Shown: positions 21,885-29,969 of the stretch, piece after piece
How the letters are laid out: each line of letters begins with the position of its first letter
How positions within the stretch are numbered: the first letter of the stretch is position 1
DNA from: a virus
Strand: one strand, 5' to 3'
Virus record (IMG/VR): IMGVR_UViG_3300037847_002819
Span: 31,890-95,889 of that record
Length of the DNA: 64,000 nt
Made by a program: the position numbers and the translations under genes
Notes under the pieces: generated by a model
Seen by the model: the letters and a program-made list of their open reading frames with translations, nothing else
Database searches by the model: none
What the model was told of the DNA's origin: nothing

Positions 21885-22441
21885 AGAGAAAAATATTGAT
21901 TATAGGAGTGGGTGGTATTGGGAGTTTCCTAGTGCCACTATTAGATAAAGTAGGAATGTATGATATTTCAGTGGCAGACCCCGATAAGGTCGAAACTAAG
22001 AATTTAACATATCAAAACTTTACAGAAGAAGATGTTAATTTTCACAAAGTAAGTAGGATGAATGCTCGATATAATAGTGTTAATAATGCGAGCAAATTTC
22101 CTATCCTAACTTCTAAACAAATGCAAGGATATGATTTAGTCGTATGTTGTGTTGATAATTTATCAGTTAGAAGAACCTTGTATAATTCAAATATTAAATG
22201 GTTGGATTTAAGAGCGCAAGGTCGTAATGGGGCTTTCGTTACTTCTGATGCAGACCCTAAAATGTATGATTCTTTATTAGCAGGGCCAGATGGTTCATTT
22301 TCTTGTCAAGGAAATTCATGGGATGGTAGCAATAGTGGCGTTCATTTCATGCAAGTTGTTATTGCAGGTATTGGCGCACAATGGATTCAAAGATGGTTTA
22401 ACAAAGAAGATGTAAAATCCTTTATGGTAATTAATGTATAG
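21881..22441 (+). CDS. E1/ThiF-like adenylating enzyme
   Basis: 186 residues from the ATG at 21881. Rossmann nucleotide loop GVGGIGS (9-15), DPDKVETKNLTYQNF (the D-x-D-x-V-E-x-x-N-L block, with Tyr where E1 enzymes usually have Arg), VVCCVDNLSVRRTLYN (acidic pocket and R-x2-L-x-N), GSFSCQGNSW (possible active-site cysteine), and a C-terminal FMVINV. E1/ThiF proteins activate the C-terminal glycine of ubiquitin-like proteins with ATP. It is compact and resembles the PRTRC-type ThiF. With the GG-ending protein at 15937 and the JAMM gene at 23533 it suggests a viral conjugation system. Confidence 0.85.
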   Translation: MKRKILIIGVGGIGSFLVPLLDKVGMYDISVADPDKVETKNLTYQNFTEEDVNFHKVSRMNARYNSVNNASKFPILTSKQMQGYDLVVCCVDNLSVRRTLYNSNIKWLDLRAQGRNGAFVTSDADPKMYDSLLAGPDGSFSCQGNSWDGSNSGVHFMQVVIAGIGAQWIQRWFNKEDVKSFMVINV

Positions 22442-22452
22442 GAGGAATAAAA

Positions 22453-23532
22453 ATGAAAGGAGAGAAATGGACAACAGGACAAATAATGAGAGGCGCATAT
22501 TTGCGCTTAGTGGAAAAAAGAACTTGGCCGCAAATTAAAACACAGATGGAAAAAGAAGGCTTTCCTGTTAGAAGTGTTGATAATTATGGTGCTACAATTA
22601 GAAGATGTATCAATCAATATAACATATCTTTTGATGATGAACCTAAAACAAGTGATTGGAGAAGTGACCCTGCCACAAGAAAACAATGCAGGTATATTGC
22701 TTCTATGACACTACCCGATGGTAAAAATAGCGAAATCACTAAATTAACAAATGAGTTAATAGAAGCCTCAAAGCGTGGTGAATTTGATAAAGAGGCCGCT
22801 AATGAGCAGATTAAACTATTAGAAACTACTCTATTAGAGGCTCAATCTTTCAATGTTAAAGCGAAGAATAATACTAACTTGTTATACAGTGGTGTTGCTA
22901 CCCGTTGGACTCCAAAAGAAGATGCTCTTTTGGTTAATTGGATGAATGAGCATAAAGACGGAGAACAGGGTTTTCCTCCTAATCTGAATAGAACCCCTAG
23001 AGCGTGTCGTGAAAGATGGTTGAGAAGCCTAAAACATCTAACTCCTTCTATTAAGACTGTTAGAAAGAATGGCACATATACTCTTCAAGATGAAACACCT
23101 TTGGAGCAAACATTGGTGTATTATGAAGAACCTAAGAATACAAGTAAAAGACCTAAAAATTGGACTCGCTTGAATAATGAAAGTATTGAATATCCTAATA
23201 CTAACAAACCGTGGACATATGATGAATCATTAGAAGCATTGGTAATGTGGCATTCTATGTCAATTGATGATGCGAGAGAAAAGTTTGGTCGCCCATATTG
23301 GGTGATAGCAAAACATATCGAGAAGCATTTTGATTTTACATATGCTGAAAGTAAATCGTTGCTTATGGAGGCCGCAGGTATCAAGAATCAATTAGAGGCT
23401 AATAAGTTAGCAGAAAAGAAACCTTCGCTTAGGAAGCGTTGGAGAGACAAGAGAAACGCTAAAAAGCAAAGGCGACTAGAGAAGAAACTAGCAAAGACCC
23501 AAAGAAAATTGGAGAAGATGGAGTTGGAATAA
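22453..23532 (+). CDS. Myb/SANT-like DNA-binding protein
   Basis: 359 residues. A Myb/SANT-like repeat at about residues 150-200: RWTPKEDALLVNWM, then RTPRACRERWLRSLK. A second, weaker repeat near residues 255-300 (PWTYDESLEALVMW, FGRPYWVIAKHIEKHF) and a possible third at the N-terminus (KWTTGQIMRG, RTWPQIKTQME). The last 40 residues are a basic coiled coil. Probably binds DNA as a viral regulator. It lies between the E1-like and JAMM genes. GGAGG precedes the ATG. Confidence 0.7.
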   Translation: MKGEKWTTGQIMRGAYLRLVEKRTWPQIKTQMEKEGFPVRSVDNYGATIRRCINQYNISFDDEPKTSDWRSDPATRKQCRYIASMTLPDGKNSEITKLTNELIEASKRGEFDKEAANEQIKLLETTLLEAQSFNVKAKNNTNLLYSGVATRWTPKEDALLVNWMNEHKDGEQGFPPNLNRTPRACRERWLRSLKHLTPSIKTVRKNGTYTLQDETPLEQTLVYYEEPKNTSKRPKNWTRLNNESIEYPNTNKPWTYDESLEALVMWHSMSIDDAREKFGRPYWVIAKHIEKHFDFTYAESKSLLMEAAGIKNQLEANKLAEKKPSLRKRWRDKRNAKKQRRLEKKLAKTQRKLEKMELE

Positions 23533-24021
23533 ATGAATGGTAAATTTAATACAGTAATGAAAAGAATAGATTTAGAAGCAAATAGATTAAAGGCTGAATT
23601 ATACATAGATGCTTATTATGAACAAGGTATGGAAATAAAAGATTTATTTGAACATATTTGGTTTGCTTCAACAGAAATACTGAATGGTTTAGAGGTTCAA
23701 GTTGTTATTGATTCTAATGACGCTATTCATATTTCGTCAGGTTCAGCAGGTTATGTTGATTTTCAAATTGACCCTGTTGGAATGAAATTACCGATTAAGT
23801 GCTGGATTCACACACACCCATTCGGTAGTGCTTATTTCAGTGGAACTGATATTAGAACAGTTAGTATTTGGCAACCATTAATGAAGACTGCTTATGTGTT
23901 AGGTGGAGATGGGCATTATGGTTCTTGGAATCAAAAAGAACCTTATCTATTAGATATATACCGTAACCATGAATATGAAAGAACACAAGTTTGGGTTAGA
24001 AAAGGAGATGAAGAAGAATGA
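23533..24021 (+). CDS. JAMM/MPN metalloprotease (deubiquitinase-like)
   Basis: 162 residues. A complete JAMM signature: HTHPFGSAYFSGTD at residues 93-106, that is H-x-H-x7-S-x2-D, with a candidate upstream glutamate near residue 48-54. JAMM enzymes use zinc to cut isopeptide or peptide bonds after ubiquitin-like Gly-Gly tails. It lies in the early operon two genes after the E1-like gene, not among the tail genes, which argues against a tail-lysis (lambda K-like) role. Confidence 0.85.
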   Translation: MNGKFNTVMKRIDLEANRLKAELYIDAYYEQGMEIKDLFEHIWFASTEILNGLEVQVVIDSNDAIHISSGSAGYVDFQIDPVGMKLPIKCWIHTHPFGSAYFSGTDIRTVSIWQPLMKTAYVLGGDGHYGSWNQKEPYLLDIYRNHEYERTQVWVRKGDEEE

Positions 24022-24332
24022 GATTTAGAAGAATTAAAAGTGGAAATAATGCAATTAGACAATACAAAGGAAAGCCGTTCAATAAAGAAACGCAGTATGG
24101 CGAATCGGATGCTAAGGCAGTCGCTAGAATAACTCTAAGTGAAAGAAAGCGAAGACATATGTCAAAACACCCTAATGATGAAAATACTACTAATCCAAAC
24201 AAGGGAGTTTATTGGGGCAAGAAAGGTAAGTCTCACAAAGACTTAATGGAATTCCATAAGAATCATATTTGGACATATATTGATGCTGATATGAATAAGG
24301 GATGGGTTAACATCAGTGGTGAAGAAGAATGA
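24018..24332 (+). CDS. Small basic protein (104 aa)
   Basis: MRFRRIKSGNNAIRQYKGKP onward; Lys/Arg-rich with polar, glycine-rich sections, ending SGEEE. Translationally coupled on both sides by GAAGAAGAATGA junctions. Likely nucleic-acid binding; unknown family. Confidence 0.65.
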   Translation: MRFRRIKSGNNAIRQYKGKPFNKETQYGESDAKAVARITLSERKRRHMSKHPNDENTTNPNKGVYWGKKGKSHKDLMEFHKNHIWTYIDADMNKGWVNISGEEE

Positions 24333-24601
24333 TACAATGGATGCTTAGGAAGACAATATGGTTTATGGGTCTTGTTTATGTTACATTAGACAAGTTTGTA
24401 AAATATGAAGATAGTGATAAAATCTTAGGTATTAAGATTGATGATGATTTTCAAAGAATGACAAGAAGAGAATTATGTAATTATGTCGAATTTAAGTTTG
24501 GCTGGGATGAAGGTTCTTTTTGGGGATTGCAGTCCACACAGAAAATTAGAGTATGTTGCCAAGTGGCAAGAAATAATAGATTCAAAGGTGAAGAAGAATG
24601 A
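24329..24601 (+). CDS. Hypothetical protein (90 aa)
   Basis: MIQWMLRKTIWFMGLVYVTL: a hydrophobic N-terminal helix that could associate with a membrane, then a charged alpha/beta part. Ends KGEEE. Unknown. Confidence 0.6.
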   Translation: MIQWMLRKTIWFMGLVYVTLDKFVKYEDSDKILGIKIDDDFQRMTRRELCNYVEFKFGWDEGSFWGLQSTQKIRVCCQVARNNRFKGEEE

Positions 24602-24777
24602 ATACAAAAGTAAAGGCAGAAGTGTTAGATGAAATAATAAGTTATTTGGATATTATGAGAGAGAACAGTCAACATCATCAAGATGAATATGACGCTATTC
24701 AGTTTTTGCTAAATAACAGAACAAAAACAATTTGGCAGTTGCCATTTGAAATAACCCCTTTAGGTGATGCGGAATGA
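24598..24777 (+). CDS. Small helical protein (59 aa)
   Basis: Starts MNTKVKAEVLDEIISYLDIM; acidic, all-helical first half. The start overlaps the previous stop and the end overlaps the GroES-like start. Unknown. Confidence 0.6.
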   Translation: MNTKVKAEVLDEIISYLDIMRENSQHHQDEYDAIQFLLNNRTKTIWQLPFEITPLGDAE

Positions 24778-24989
24778 AAGCAGTAGGAGAATATGTAATT
24801 GTAAAAATAGAAGAAACAAAAAGCGAAAGTGGTATTTTAACTAAAGCCGCTAATCAAGGAAGAGTGATAGATTGTAAGGTTGATACTAGCCTTAGAGATA
24901 AGATTGTTCTTTTTAACGATAAGAGAGACTATACAAGACAAAACGATATTTTGTTTATTCCCTATGAGTTTATCTTGGCGGTGGTATAA
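24774..24989 (+). CDS. groES: GroES-like co-chaperonin, short form
   Basis: 71 residues. MKAVGEYVIVKIEETKSESG: the V-x-V-K strand followed by a mobile-loop-like SGIL, then NQGRVIDC, RDKIVLFNDKR and the ending DILFIPYEFILAVV. This follows the GroES layout of G-x-V, D-x-V-L-F and I-L-A-V-I. At 71 residues it is shorter than the usual 95, with the roof loop lost. Two genes upstream of a GroEL-like gene, which supports the call. Confidence 0.75.
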   Translation: MKAVGEYVIVKIEETKSESGILTKAANQGRVIDCKVDTSLRDKIVLFNDKRDYTRQNDILFIPYEFILAVV

Positions 24990-25138
24990 TGTGCGATAAT
25001 TGCGGTCAAAATGCAACTAGATACAAAGCGTTTGGTGCTACCGGCTGGAGATATTTTTGTAGTGAAAGATGCTACGCTAGATTTAATGCTATGCCTATTC
25101 AAGAAGAAGGATATTATGGATTGGAGAGATTAGAATGA
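24989..25138 (+). CDS. Small zinc-ribbon protein (49 aa)
   Basis: MCDNCGQNATRYKAFGATGW, then FCSERCYARFNAMP: CDNC and CSERC form a treble-clef or ribbon site similar to FCS/HIT-type fingers. It lies between the two chaperonin genes, overlapping both by a few bases. Confidence 0.6.
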   Translation: MCDNCGQNATRYKAFGATGWRYFCSERCYARFNAMPIQEEGYYGLERLE

Positions 25139-26652
25139 TAATTAATGGAGAAGAAGTAAAAGAGAAATTAAAAGAAGGGATTGATTTAGTAGCAAATACT
25201 GTTAAACCAACATTAGGGCCACAAGCAAAAACAGTTATTTTGCAAGGTAATCCTCCTGTTATAATTAATGACGGAGTTACAATTACTAAGTATGTATCAA
25301 GTAATGACCCTTATGTTCAAATGGGAGTCCAAATGGTGCAAAACTTAGCAAGTAAAGCACAGGATAATTCGGGCGATGGAACAACAACGGCCTGTATTAT
25401 TGCTCAAGCACTTGTTGAGAATATTCAGAAACAAGAGAATTATAACATTAGAGTGCTTCAAAATGAATTACAAGAGGCTCAAGAAATTATTGCGTCTTAT
25501 CTGATAGATAACGCAATACCTATTCTTGATGATGATATTCTGAATGTTGCTACTATTGCGGCTAATAATGATGATGAGTTAGGTTCTCTAATTCAAGAGG
25601 CTATCAATGCGGTAGGTCGTGACGGTATCATTACAGTTGAAGAATCCAAAACTCATAAGACACAAATAGTTACAAGAAGTGGTTTAGAGTTTGATGAAGG
25701 TTATCTAAGTCATATGATGTGTAATGGAGATGATGGTAAAGTAACATTTGATAATCCCGTTATCTTTTCATCTAATCTAAACATTAGACACTTTCAAGAA
25801 ATACTTCCGTTGCTAGAATTATGTGCTAAGAATAAGAAACCATTGGTAATCATTTGTCGTGGTATGGAAGGCACTGCACTAAGTAATGTAATTATGAATG
25901 TTCTTCAAAAGACAATTGAAGTAGCAGTGGTAAAAGCACCAAACTTCGGTGATGCTCAATTAGATGAGTTAGACGATATTGTAACTGTTTGTGGCGGTAA
26001 AATGTTTAACGAAGAAAGTAAAGATGAGCCGTCTATGGCTACTTTGGATGAGTTAGGAACTGCTGATAAAATAATCATATCTAAAGATAATACTGTTATT
26101 ATTGGTGGAGGTAATGCTGGTTCTGATTCAAAAGAACAGAAGGTTTCCTCTCTAAAAGAATTGTATGAATCAACTGATGATAGGTATGACAAGATGCGCT
26201 ACAAAAAGCGAATAGCAAGATTGAATGGCGGTATTGCTACTATTCAAGTTGGTGCATCTTCACAAATGGAAATGCGTGAAACTAAAGAAAGATTAGATGA
26301 TGCGCTTAATGCTACTAAAGCAGCACTTGACGAAGGTATTGTTATTGGTGGAGGTAAGGCACTTCTTAATGCTAGAGATTCTTTAGATGTAGCAAAGAAG
26401 GGTCATCATGTAGTGTATGAATCGTTAATTGCCCCGTTTATGACTTTATGTGATAACAGTAGTGTTGATGATTTGCATTATCTTCCTTTAGAAACAAATG
26501 AATCAATAAATGCTATGACGGGTGAAGTAGGAAATATGTTTGAATTGGGTATTGTTGACCCTGTAAAGGTAACTAGAAACAGTTTCCTTGCGGCTATGTC
26601 AATAGCAAAACTTTTCCTAACTACCGAAGTAGCAGTTTTGAGAGAGGAATGA
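25135..26652 (+). CDS. groEL: Group I (GroEL-type) chaperonin
   Basis: 505 residues. ATP-driven folding chamber subunit. Group I features: TLGPQAKTVIL, NDGVTITKYV, ASKAQDNSGDGTTTACIIAQ (ATP site), VATIAANNDDELGSLIQEAI, GRDGIITVEE, RIARLNGGIATIQVGA, then TKERLDDALNATKAALDEGI with VIGGG, and DPVKVTRNSFLAAMSIAKLF near the end. Archaeal thermosomes have different forms of these blocks. It lacks the Gly-Gly-Met tail and is about 40 residues shorter than GroEL. Probably folds viral capsid or tail proteins, together with the GroES-like protein. Confidence 0.92.
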   Translation: MIINGEEVKEKLKEGIDLVANTVKPTLGPQAKTVILQGNPPVIINDGVTITKYVSSNDPYVQMGVQMVQNLASKAQDNSGDGTTTACIIAQALVENIQKQENYNIRVLQNELQEAQEIIASYLIDNAIPILDDDILNVATIAANNDDELGSLIQEAINAVGRDGIITVEESKTHKTQIVTRSGLEFDEGYLSHMMCNGDDGKVTFDNPVIFSSNLNIRHFQEILPLLELCAKNKKPLVIICRGMEGTALSNVIMNVLQKTIEVAVVKAPNFGDAQLDELDDIVTVCGGKMFNEESKDEPSMATLDELGTADKIIISKDNTVIIGGGNAGSDSKEQKVSSLKELYESTDDRYDKMRYKKRIARLNGGIATIQVGASSQMEMRETKERLDDALNATKAALDEGIVIGGGKALLNARDSLDVAKKGHHVVYESLIAPFMTLCDNSSVDDLHYLPLETNESINAMTGEVGNMFELGIVDPVKVTRNSFLAAMSIAKLFLTTEVAVLREE

Positions 26653-26654
26653 AT

Positions 26655-27056
26655 ATGAAGAAAAGAGCCGTAACTGTAACTTTACCTGCTCCTCATGCGG
26701 CAGAAGTTAAATGTCCTATTTGTGAAGGTAACAAGTGTAAAGTTTGCAAAATGACAGGAAAGTTATCTATTCAAGTAGCACCAAAGATACCTATTCAAAG
26801 AGCGCATATTATCAAATATGTCATTGAGAATATACATGATGTTGCTAACGAAATAACTAGAAATTATGGCTTAGTCCCAGAAGTAAATACTATTGAGGTC
26901 ATTGAAATAAATGAAGGCCAATACGAAATAGTGCAAGTATCATCACTAGGCGGTGCTTGTTGGGTAGTAAATCGTTTAGATGAATTAGATACACCAAGAT
27001 ACTTTACTTCAAGAAAGGAGTTAGAGAAATTCAAGGAGGGATGGTTCAGTGAGTGA
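26655..27056 (+). CDS. Zinc-binding hypothetical protein (133 aa)
   Basis: ATG at 26655 (MKKRAVTVTLPAPHAAEVKC); an ATG two codons earlier is equally possible. CPICEGNKCKVCKMTG gives two Cys pairs in a DnaJ-like knuckle. The C-terminal half is alpha/beta (EVIEINEGQYEIVQVSSLGG). Follows the chaperonin directly and may be an accessory to it. Unknown family. Confidence 0.65.
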   Translation: MKKRAVTVTLPAPHAAEVKCPICEGNKCKVCKMTGKLSIQVAPKIPIQRAHIIKYVIENIHDVANEITRNYGLVPEVNTIEVIEINEGQYEIVQVSSLGGACWVVNRLDELDTPRYFTSRKELEKFKEGWFSE

Positions 27057-27246
27057 GCCAATGGAAATAAAAGGAAGGATTGTTAGAAATGCCAACGATG
27101 AAGTCCTTGTTAAAAGAGGAATTTATTGGAACATAGAAGTTATGGATATTAGATGGTATAAGAATGACAAACCAACAAAAGGTATTCGTCTAAATATAGA
27201 GGAAGCCAAAACATTACTGAACATATTAAAGAGGGAATTAGAATGA
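27049..27246 (+). CDS. PC4-like single-stranded DNA-binding protein
   Basis: 65 residues, GTG start after AAGGAGG. IYWNIEVMDIRWYKND, then KPTKGIRLNIEEAKTLLNIL matches the PC4/Sub1 pattern of a beta-sheet with DIR-x-[WY], KGI-x-L and a C-terminal helix. PC4-like proteins bind melted DNA in transcription and replication. The match is by pattern only. Confidence 0.6.
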   Translation: MSEPMEIKGRIVRNANDEVLVKRGIYWNIEVMDIRWYKNDKPTKGIRLNIEEAKTLLNILKRELE

Positions 27247-27524
27247 AATTTAGAATTAGTGAAGTGCAAGCGAAAGCGAGTGTTAGAAAAGCGAATAAGC
27301 ATAGGCAATTTGAAATGGGTGCTTTAGATAGACATAGAAGATATTCAACTGAATTGATTGATTTGTGGTCTGCATTCATAGAATTAGAAATGCCCGTTGG
27401 TGCGGGTGAAGGAAGAGGTTCAAGAGTAACTAAGGAACATATTGATAAATCTTGGAGTAAGTTTCAAGGTCATATGTTGAAATTATTATTATTGAATAGA
27501 CTGTTTGGAGATGAAGAAGAATGA
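27243..27524 (+). CDS. Hypothetical protein (93 aa)
   Basis: MKFRISEVQAKASVRKANKH onward; basic N-terminal helix, ending GDEEE. Coupled both ways by overlapping stop/start codons. Unknown. Confidence 0.65.
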   Translation: MKFRISEVQAKASVRKANKHRQFEMGALDRHRRYSTELIDLWSAFIELEMPVGAGEGRGSRVTKEHIDKSWSKFQGHMLKLLLLNRLFGDEEE

Positions 27525-27889
27525 ATTTGAATAAGATATTTTTAGATGTAACGAATGATAAAAGATTTGTTGAATGGGCAAAAGCGATGAAAAAGAAAAT
27601 TAAGAACAACCCTGCGGCATTGGCTCATTTTGAGCAAAATTATGCCGTAGTTAGGAATGGTATGTTCTTACCAAGAGCATCATTTGTGATGTATTGGGAA
27701 ATGTTTAATTCCGACAATTTGGCTAGATTAGCACCTGCTATCAGTCAAGCCTCGATGATTCATATGCTACATCGTTTAATGGAACAAAATAAAAATGAAG
27801 AGTCAGCAGTAATGCAGACTATGATGATTAATTATGTTAGAATGATGAACAGTATAGAACAAGGGGCGGCTTCTGATGAAGAAGAATGA
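27521..27889 (+). CDS. Helical hypothetical protein (122 aa)
   Basis: MNLNKIFLDVTNDKRFVEWA onward; predicted all-alpha, methionine-rich in the second half (MIHMLHRLMEQNKNE, VMQTMMINYVRMM). Ends SDEEE. Unknown. Confidence 0.65.
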   Translation: MNLNKIFLDVTNDKRFVEWAKAMKKKIKNNPAALAHFEQNYAVVRNGMFLPRASFVMYWEMFNSDNLARLAPAISQASMIHMLHRLMEQNKNEESAVMQTMMINYVRMMNSIEQGAASDEEE

Positions 27890-28109
27890 ATGGATTTACT
27901 TAGCAAATGCTATGTGGACTTATGCTGAAAAGCATGAAGGTAAAATTAGCCGCCTTCTAAAAGAATTGGTTAAAATAGTAAATAAAAATATGGAGATGAT
28001 TATAAATGACAATGAACAGACTAGCGAGACTATTAGAAAGCACAGACCAGAAAACACCAACACAACAAGTTTCGATGATAACGGAACAAGTGGGAACATT
28101 CAAGAATAA
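27876..28109 (+). CDS. Possible small protein overlapping the ligase start
   Basis: 77 residues, MKKNEWIYLANAMWTYAEKH onward, with a Thr/Asn-rich tail. It overlaps the ligase frame by about 100 bases, unusual here, and its ATG lies ten bases before the customary junction ATG. The first 43 codons lie in otherwise unused sequence, so part of it is plausible. Confidence 0.4.
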   Translation: MKKNEWIYLANAMWTYAEKHEGKISRLLKELVKIVNKNMEMIINDNEQTSETIRKHRPENTNTTSFDDNGTSGNIQE

Positions 28110-29535
28110 ACCAGCACTATTCGCAATTTTGGCTAGAGAATATCCTAATAATAACATAGGATTATCAAGAGCGAAAAAGTGGATGGCTAAGATATACGAT
28201 GTTTTTGAAGATGAAATAGAAATTGAATACAAAGCACATGATGATTTAGGAGATGCTATCTATTACTTGGATATATCAGCAGAAACAAAAGAACAAACTC
28301 CGCTATCAAGTGTATTGAGTTTGCTTTCTATGGATTGTGATGGTATCAAAACTGAATCTTTCAAAACTATACAACACGCTATTATTAATATGAGTGCATT
28401 AGAATGTCGTTGGTTTATCCGCTATTGGCTAAAGACACCACGCAACGGAATCAATAGTGGTATTGTTAAGAAAGTAATAGCAAAACACTACAACAAGAAG
28501 GTATCAGAAGTTAAGAAGCATTGTAACTTTAACACTATTTCTGATGTGGTAAGATATTATGAATCTAATTCTGAACCACCTACTAATCTAGAACATGGGT
28601 CTTTTGTAGCACCTATGTTAGCAAAAGAAATACCTATGAACAAATGGCCTGTTAATAGAATCGTTGATTACAAATATGATGGTAATAGGTATCAGATTCA
28701 CAAAGAAGGAGACAGTGTAATTATCTTTAACCGCAAAGGAAATATTGTTACTCCGCAGTTTCAAGATGTAGTCGAACAAGTTAGAAAATACAATGTTCAC
28801 ACTTGTATTCTTGATGGGGAAATATATCCTATTAATGAAGATGGTTCACCTGCTGAACATAAACTAATGGGAACAAGAGTCCATTCTAAGAATCACGAAG
28901 AAGCAAGAGAAAGGGTCAAAGTAAAATGGGTTATTTTCGATTGCCTAAAGTTTGGTAAGGACACCATTATGGACTTGCCGTATTCTGATAGATTAATAGC
29001 GATTAAAACATTACCCGACCAAGCACATAGAATGACAGGAACAGATACCTTAGCATTTTACAATAGAGCAATCAATGACGGCTTTGAAGGCATTATAGTT
29101 AAGGATGCCTCTTTGCCTTATGAATCCGGTAAAAGAAGTGTTGGTTGGGCTAAATACAAACCCCCTAGAATTAATCTAGATGTAGTTGTTCTTAGTGCAA
29201 AGTATGGTGAAGGAAGAAGGGCAAATGTATTTGCTTCATTCGCTATGGGAGTTAGAAGTGAACATGGTGATTATGTTCCTTTAGGTTCTATTGGTAGTGG
29301 TTTCAGTGATTCGCAGTTAGTTAGATTGACAAATGATTTAAGAAGAAATATTGATAGTCATTCTAATGGCACATATCACTTCATCCCAAGAATTGTTCTT
29401 GAAGTAACTGCTGATTTAATTTCACAAGATGCTCAAGGTAATTGGGGATTAAGGTTTCCAAGACTAGTTAGAATTAGAGATGATAAGTTTGTAGCAGATA
29501 TTAATACATTTGATGATTTAATGGAGATGGTGTGA
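28006..29535 (+). CDS. ATP-dependent DNA ligase
   Basis: 509 residues. Joins nicks using ATP. Motif I KYDGNRYQIHK with the adenylated lysine near residue 223; RKGN (motif Ia-like); ILDGEIYP (motif III); FEGIIVKD (motif IV); SVGWAKYKP (motif V). An N-terminal helical DNA-binding domain fills about the first 200 residues, as in archaeal and eukaryotic ligases, and a C-terminal OB domain follows. Length fits archaeal ligases (about 560) with modest trimming. GAGATGATT precedes the ATG. Confidence 0.93.
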   Translation: MTMNRLARLLESTDQKTPTQQVSMITEQVGTFKNKPALFAILAREYPNNNIGLSRAKKWMAKIYDVFEDEIEIEYKAHDDLGDAIYYLDISAETKEQTPLSSVLSLLSMDCDGIKTESFKTIQHAIINMSALECRWFIRYWLKTPRNGINSGIVKKVIAKHYNKKVSEVKKHCNFNTISDVVRYYESNSEPPTNLEHGSFVAPMLAKEIPMNKWPVNRIVDYKYDGNRYQIHKEGDSVIIFNRKGNIVTPQFQDVVEQVRKYNVHTCILDGEIYPINEDGSPAEHKLMGTRVHSKNHEEARERVKVKWVIFDCLKFGKDTIMDLPYSDRLIAIKTLPDQAHRMTGTDTLAFYNRAINDGFEGIIVKDASLPYESGKRSVGWAKYKPPRINLDVVVLSAKYGEGRRANVFASFAMGVRSEHGDYVPLGSIGSGFSDSQLVRLTNDLRRNIDSHSNGTYHFIPRIVLEVTADLISQDAQGNWGLRFPRLVRIRDDKFVADINTFDDLMEMV

Positions 29536-29969
29536 TGGGTGATGAATATGCAAAGCCGCATGATAAATATGTTGCAGATGAAAAGGGAAATATATTTTCA
29601 ATAGAACAGTTAAACAAAAGGCAAACTGAAAGAATGTTGGAGTTATACAAGAAACGAATGAAGATTTCTATTAATAAACTAAGACATTTACATCATAGGA
29701 TATATGATATTATAGGCAAAAAATATCCCAAAGATGCGGCATTCAGAAGGGCAAAAATAGATAAGAAGATTAGTAAAGAGGCTGGTTTTGTATTGAACGA
29801 TGACCTTCGTAATGTTCATGCTAAAATAAAAGAGGCAGATATACAACATCAAGAAATCCTTAGACATAAGACATTTGTTAACATGGCTATTGTTCAATTA
29901 GAAAATGGTGCAGACCATGATTTGATTTTGAACCTGTTAAAACAAACACAAAGGAGTGAACCCGAATGA
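29535..29969 (+). CDS. Helical hypothetical protein (144 aa)
   Basis: ATG at 29535, overlapping the ligase stop. MGDEYAKPHDKYVADEKGNI onward; long basic helices (MLELYKKRMKISINKLRHLH). Could be a DNA-binding accessory of the ligase. Unknown family. Confidence 0.65.
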   Translation: MGDEYAKPHDKYVADEKGNIFSIEQLNKRQTERMLELYKKRMKISINKLRHLHHRIYDIIGKKYPKDAAFRRAKIDKKISKEAGFVLNDDLRNVHAKIKEADIQHQEILRHKTFVNMAIVQLENGADHDLILNLLKQTQRSEPE

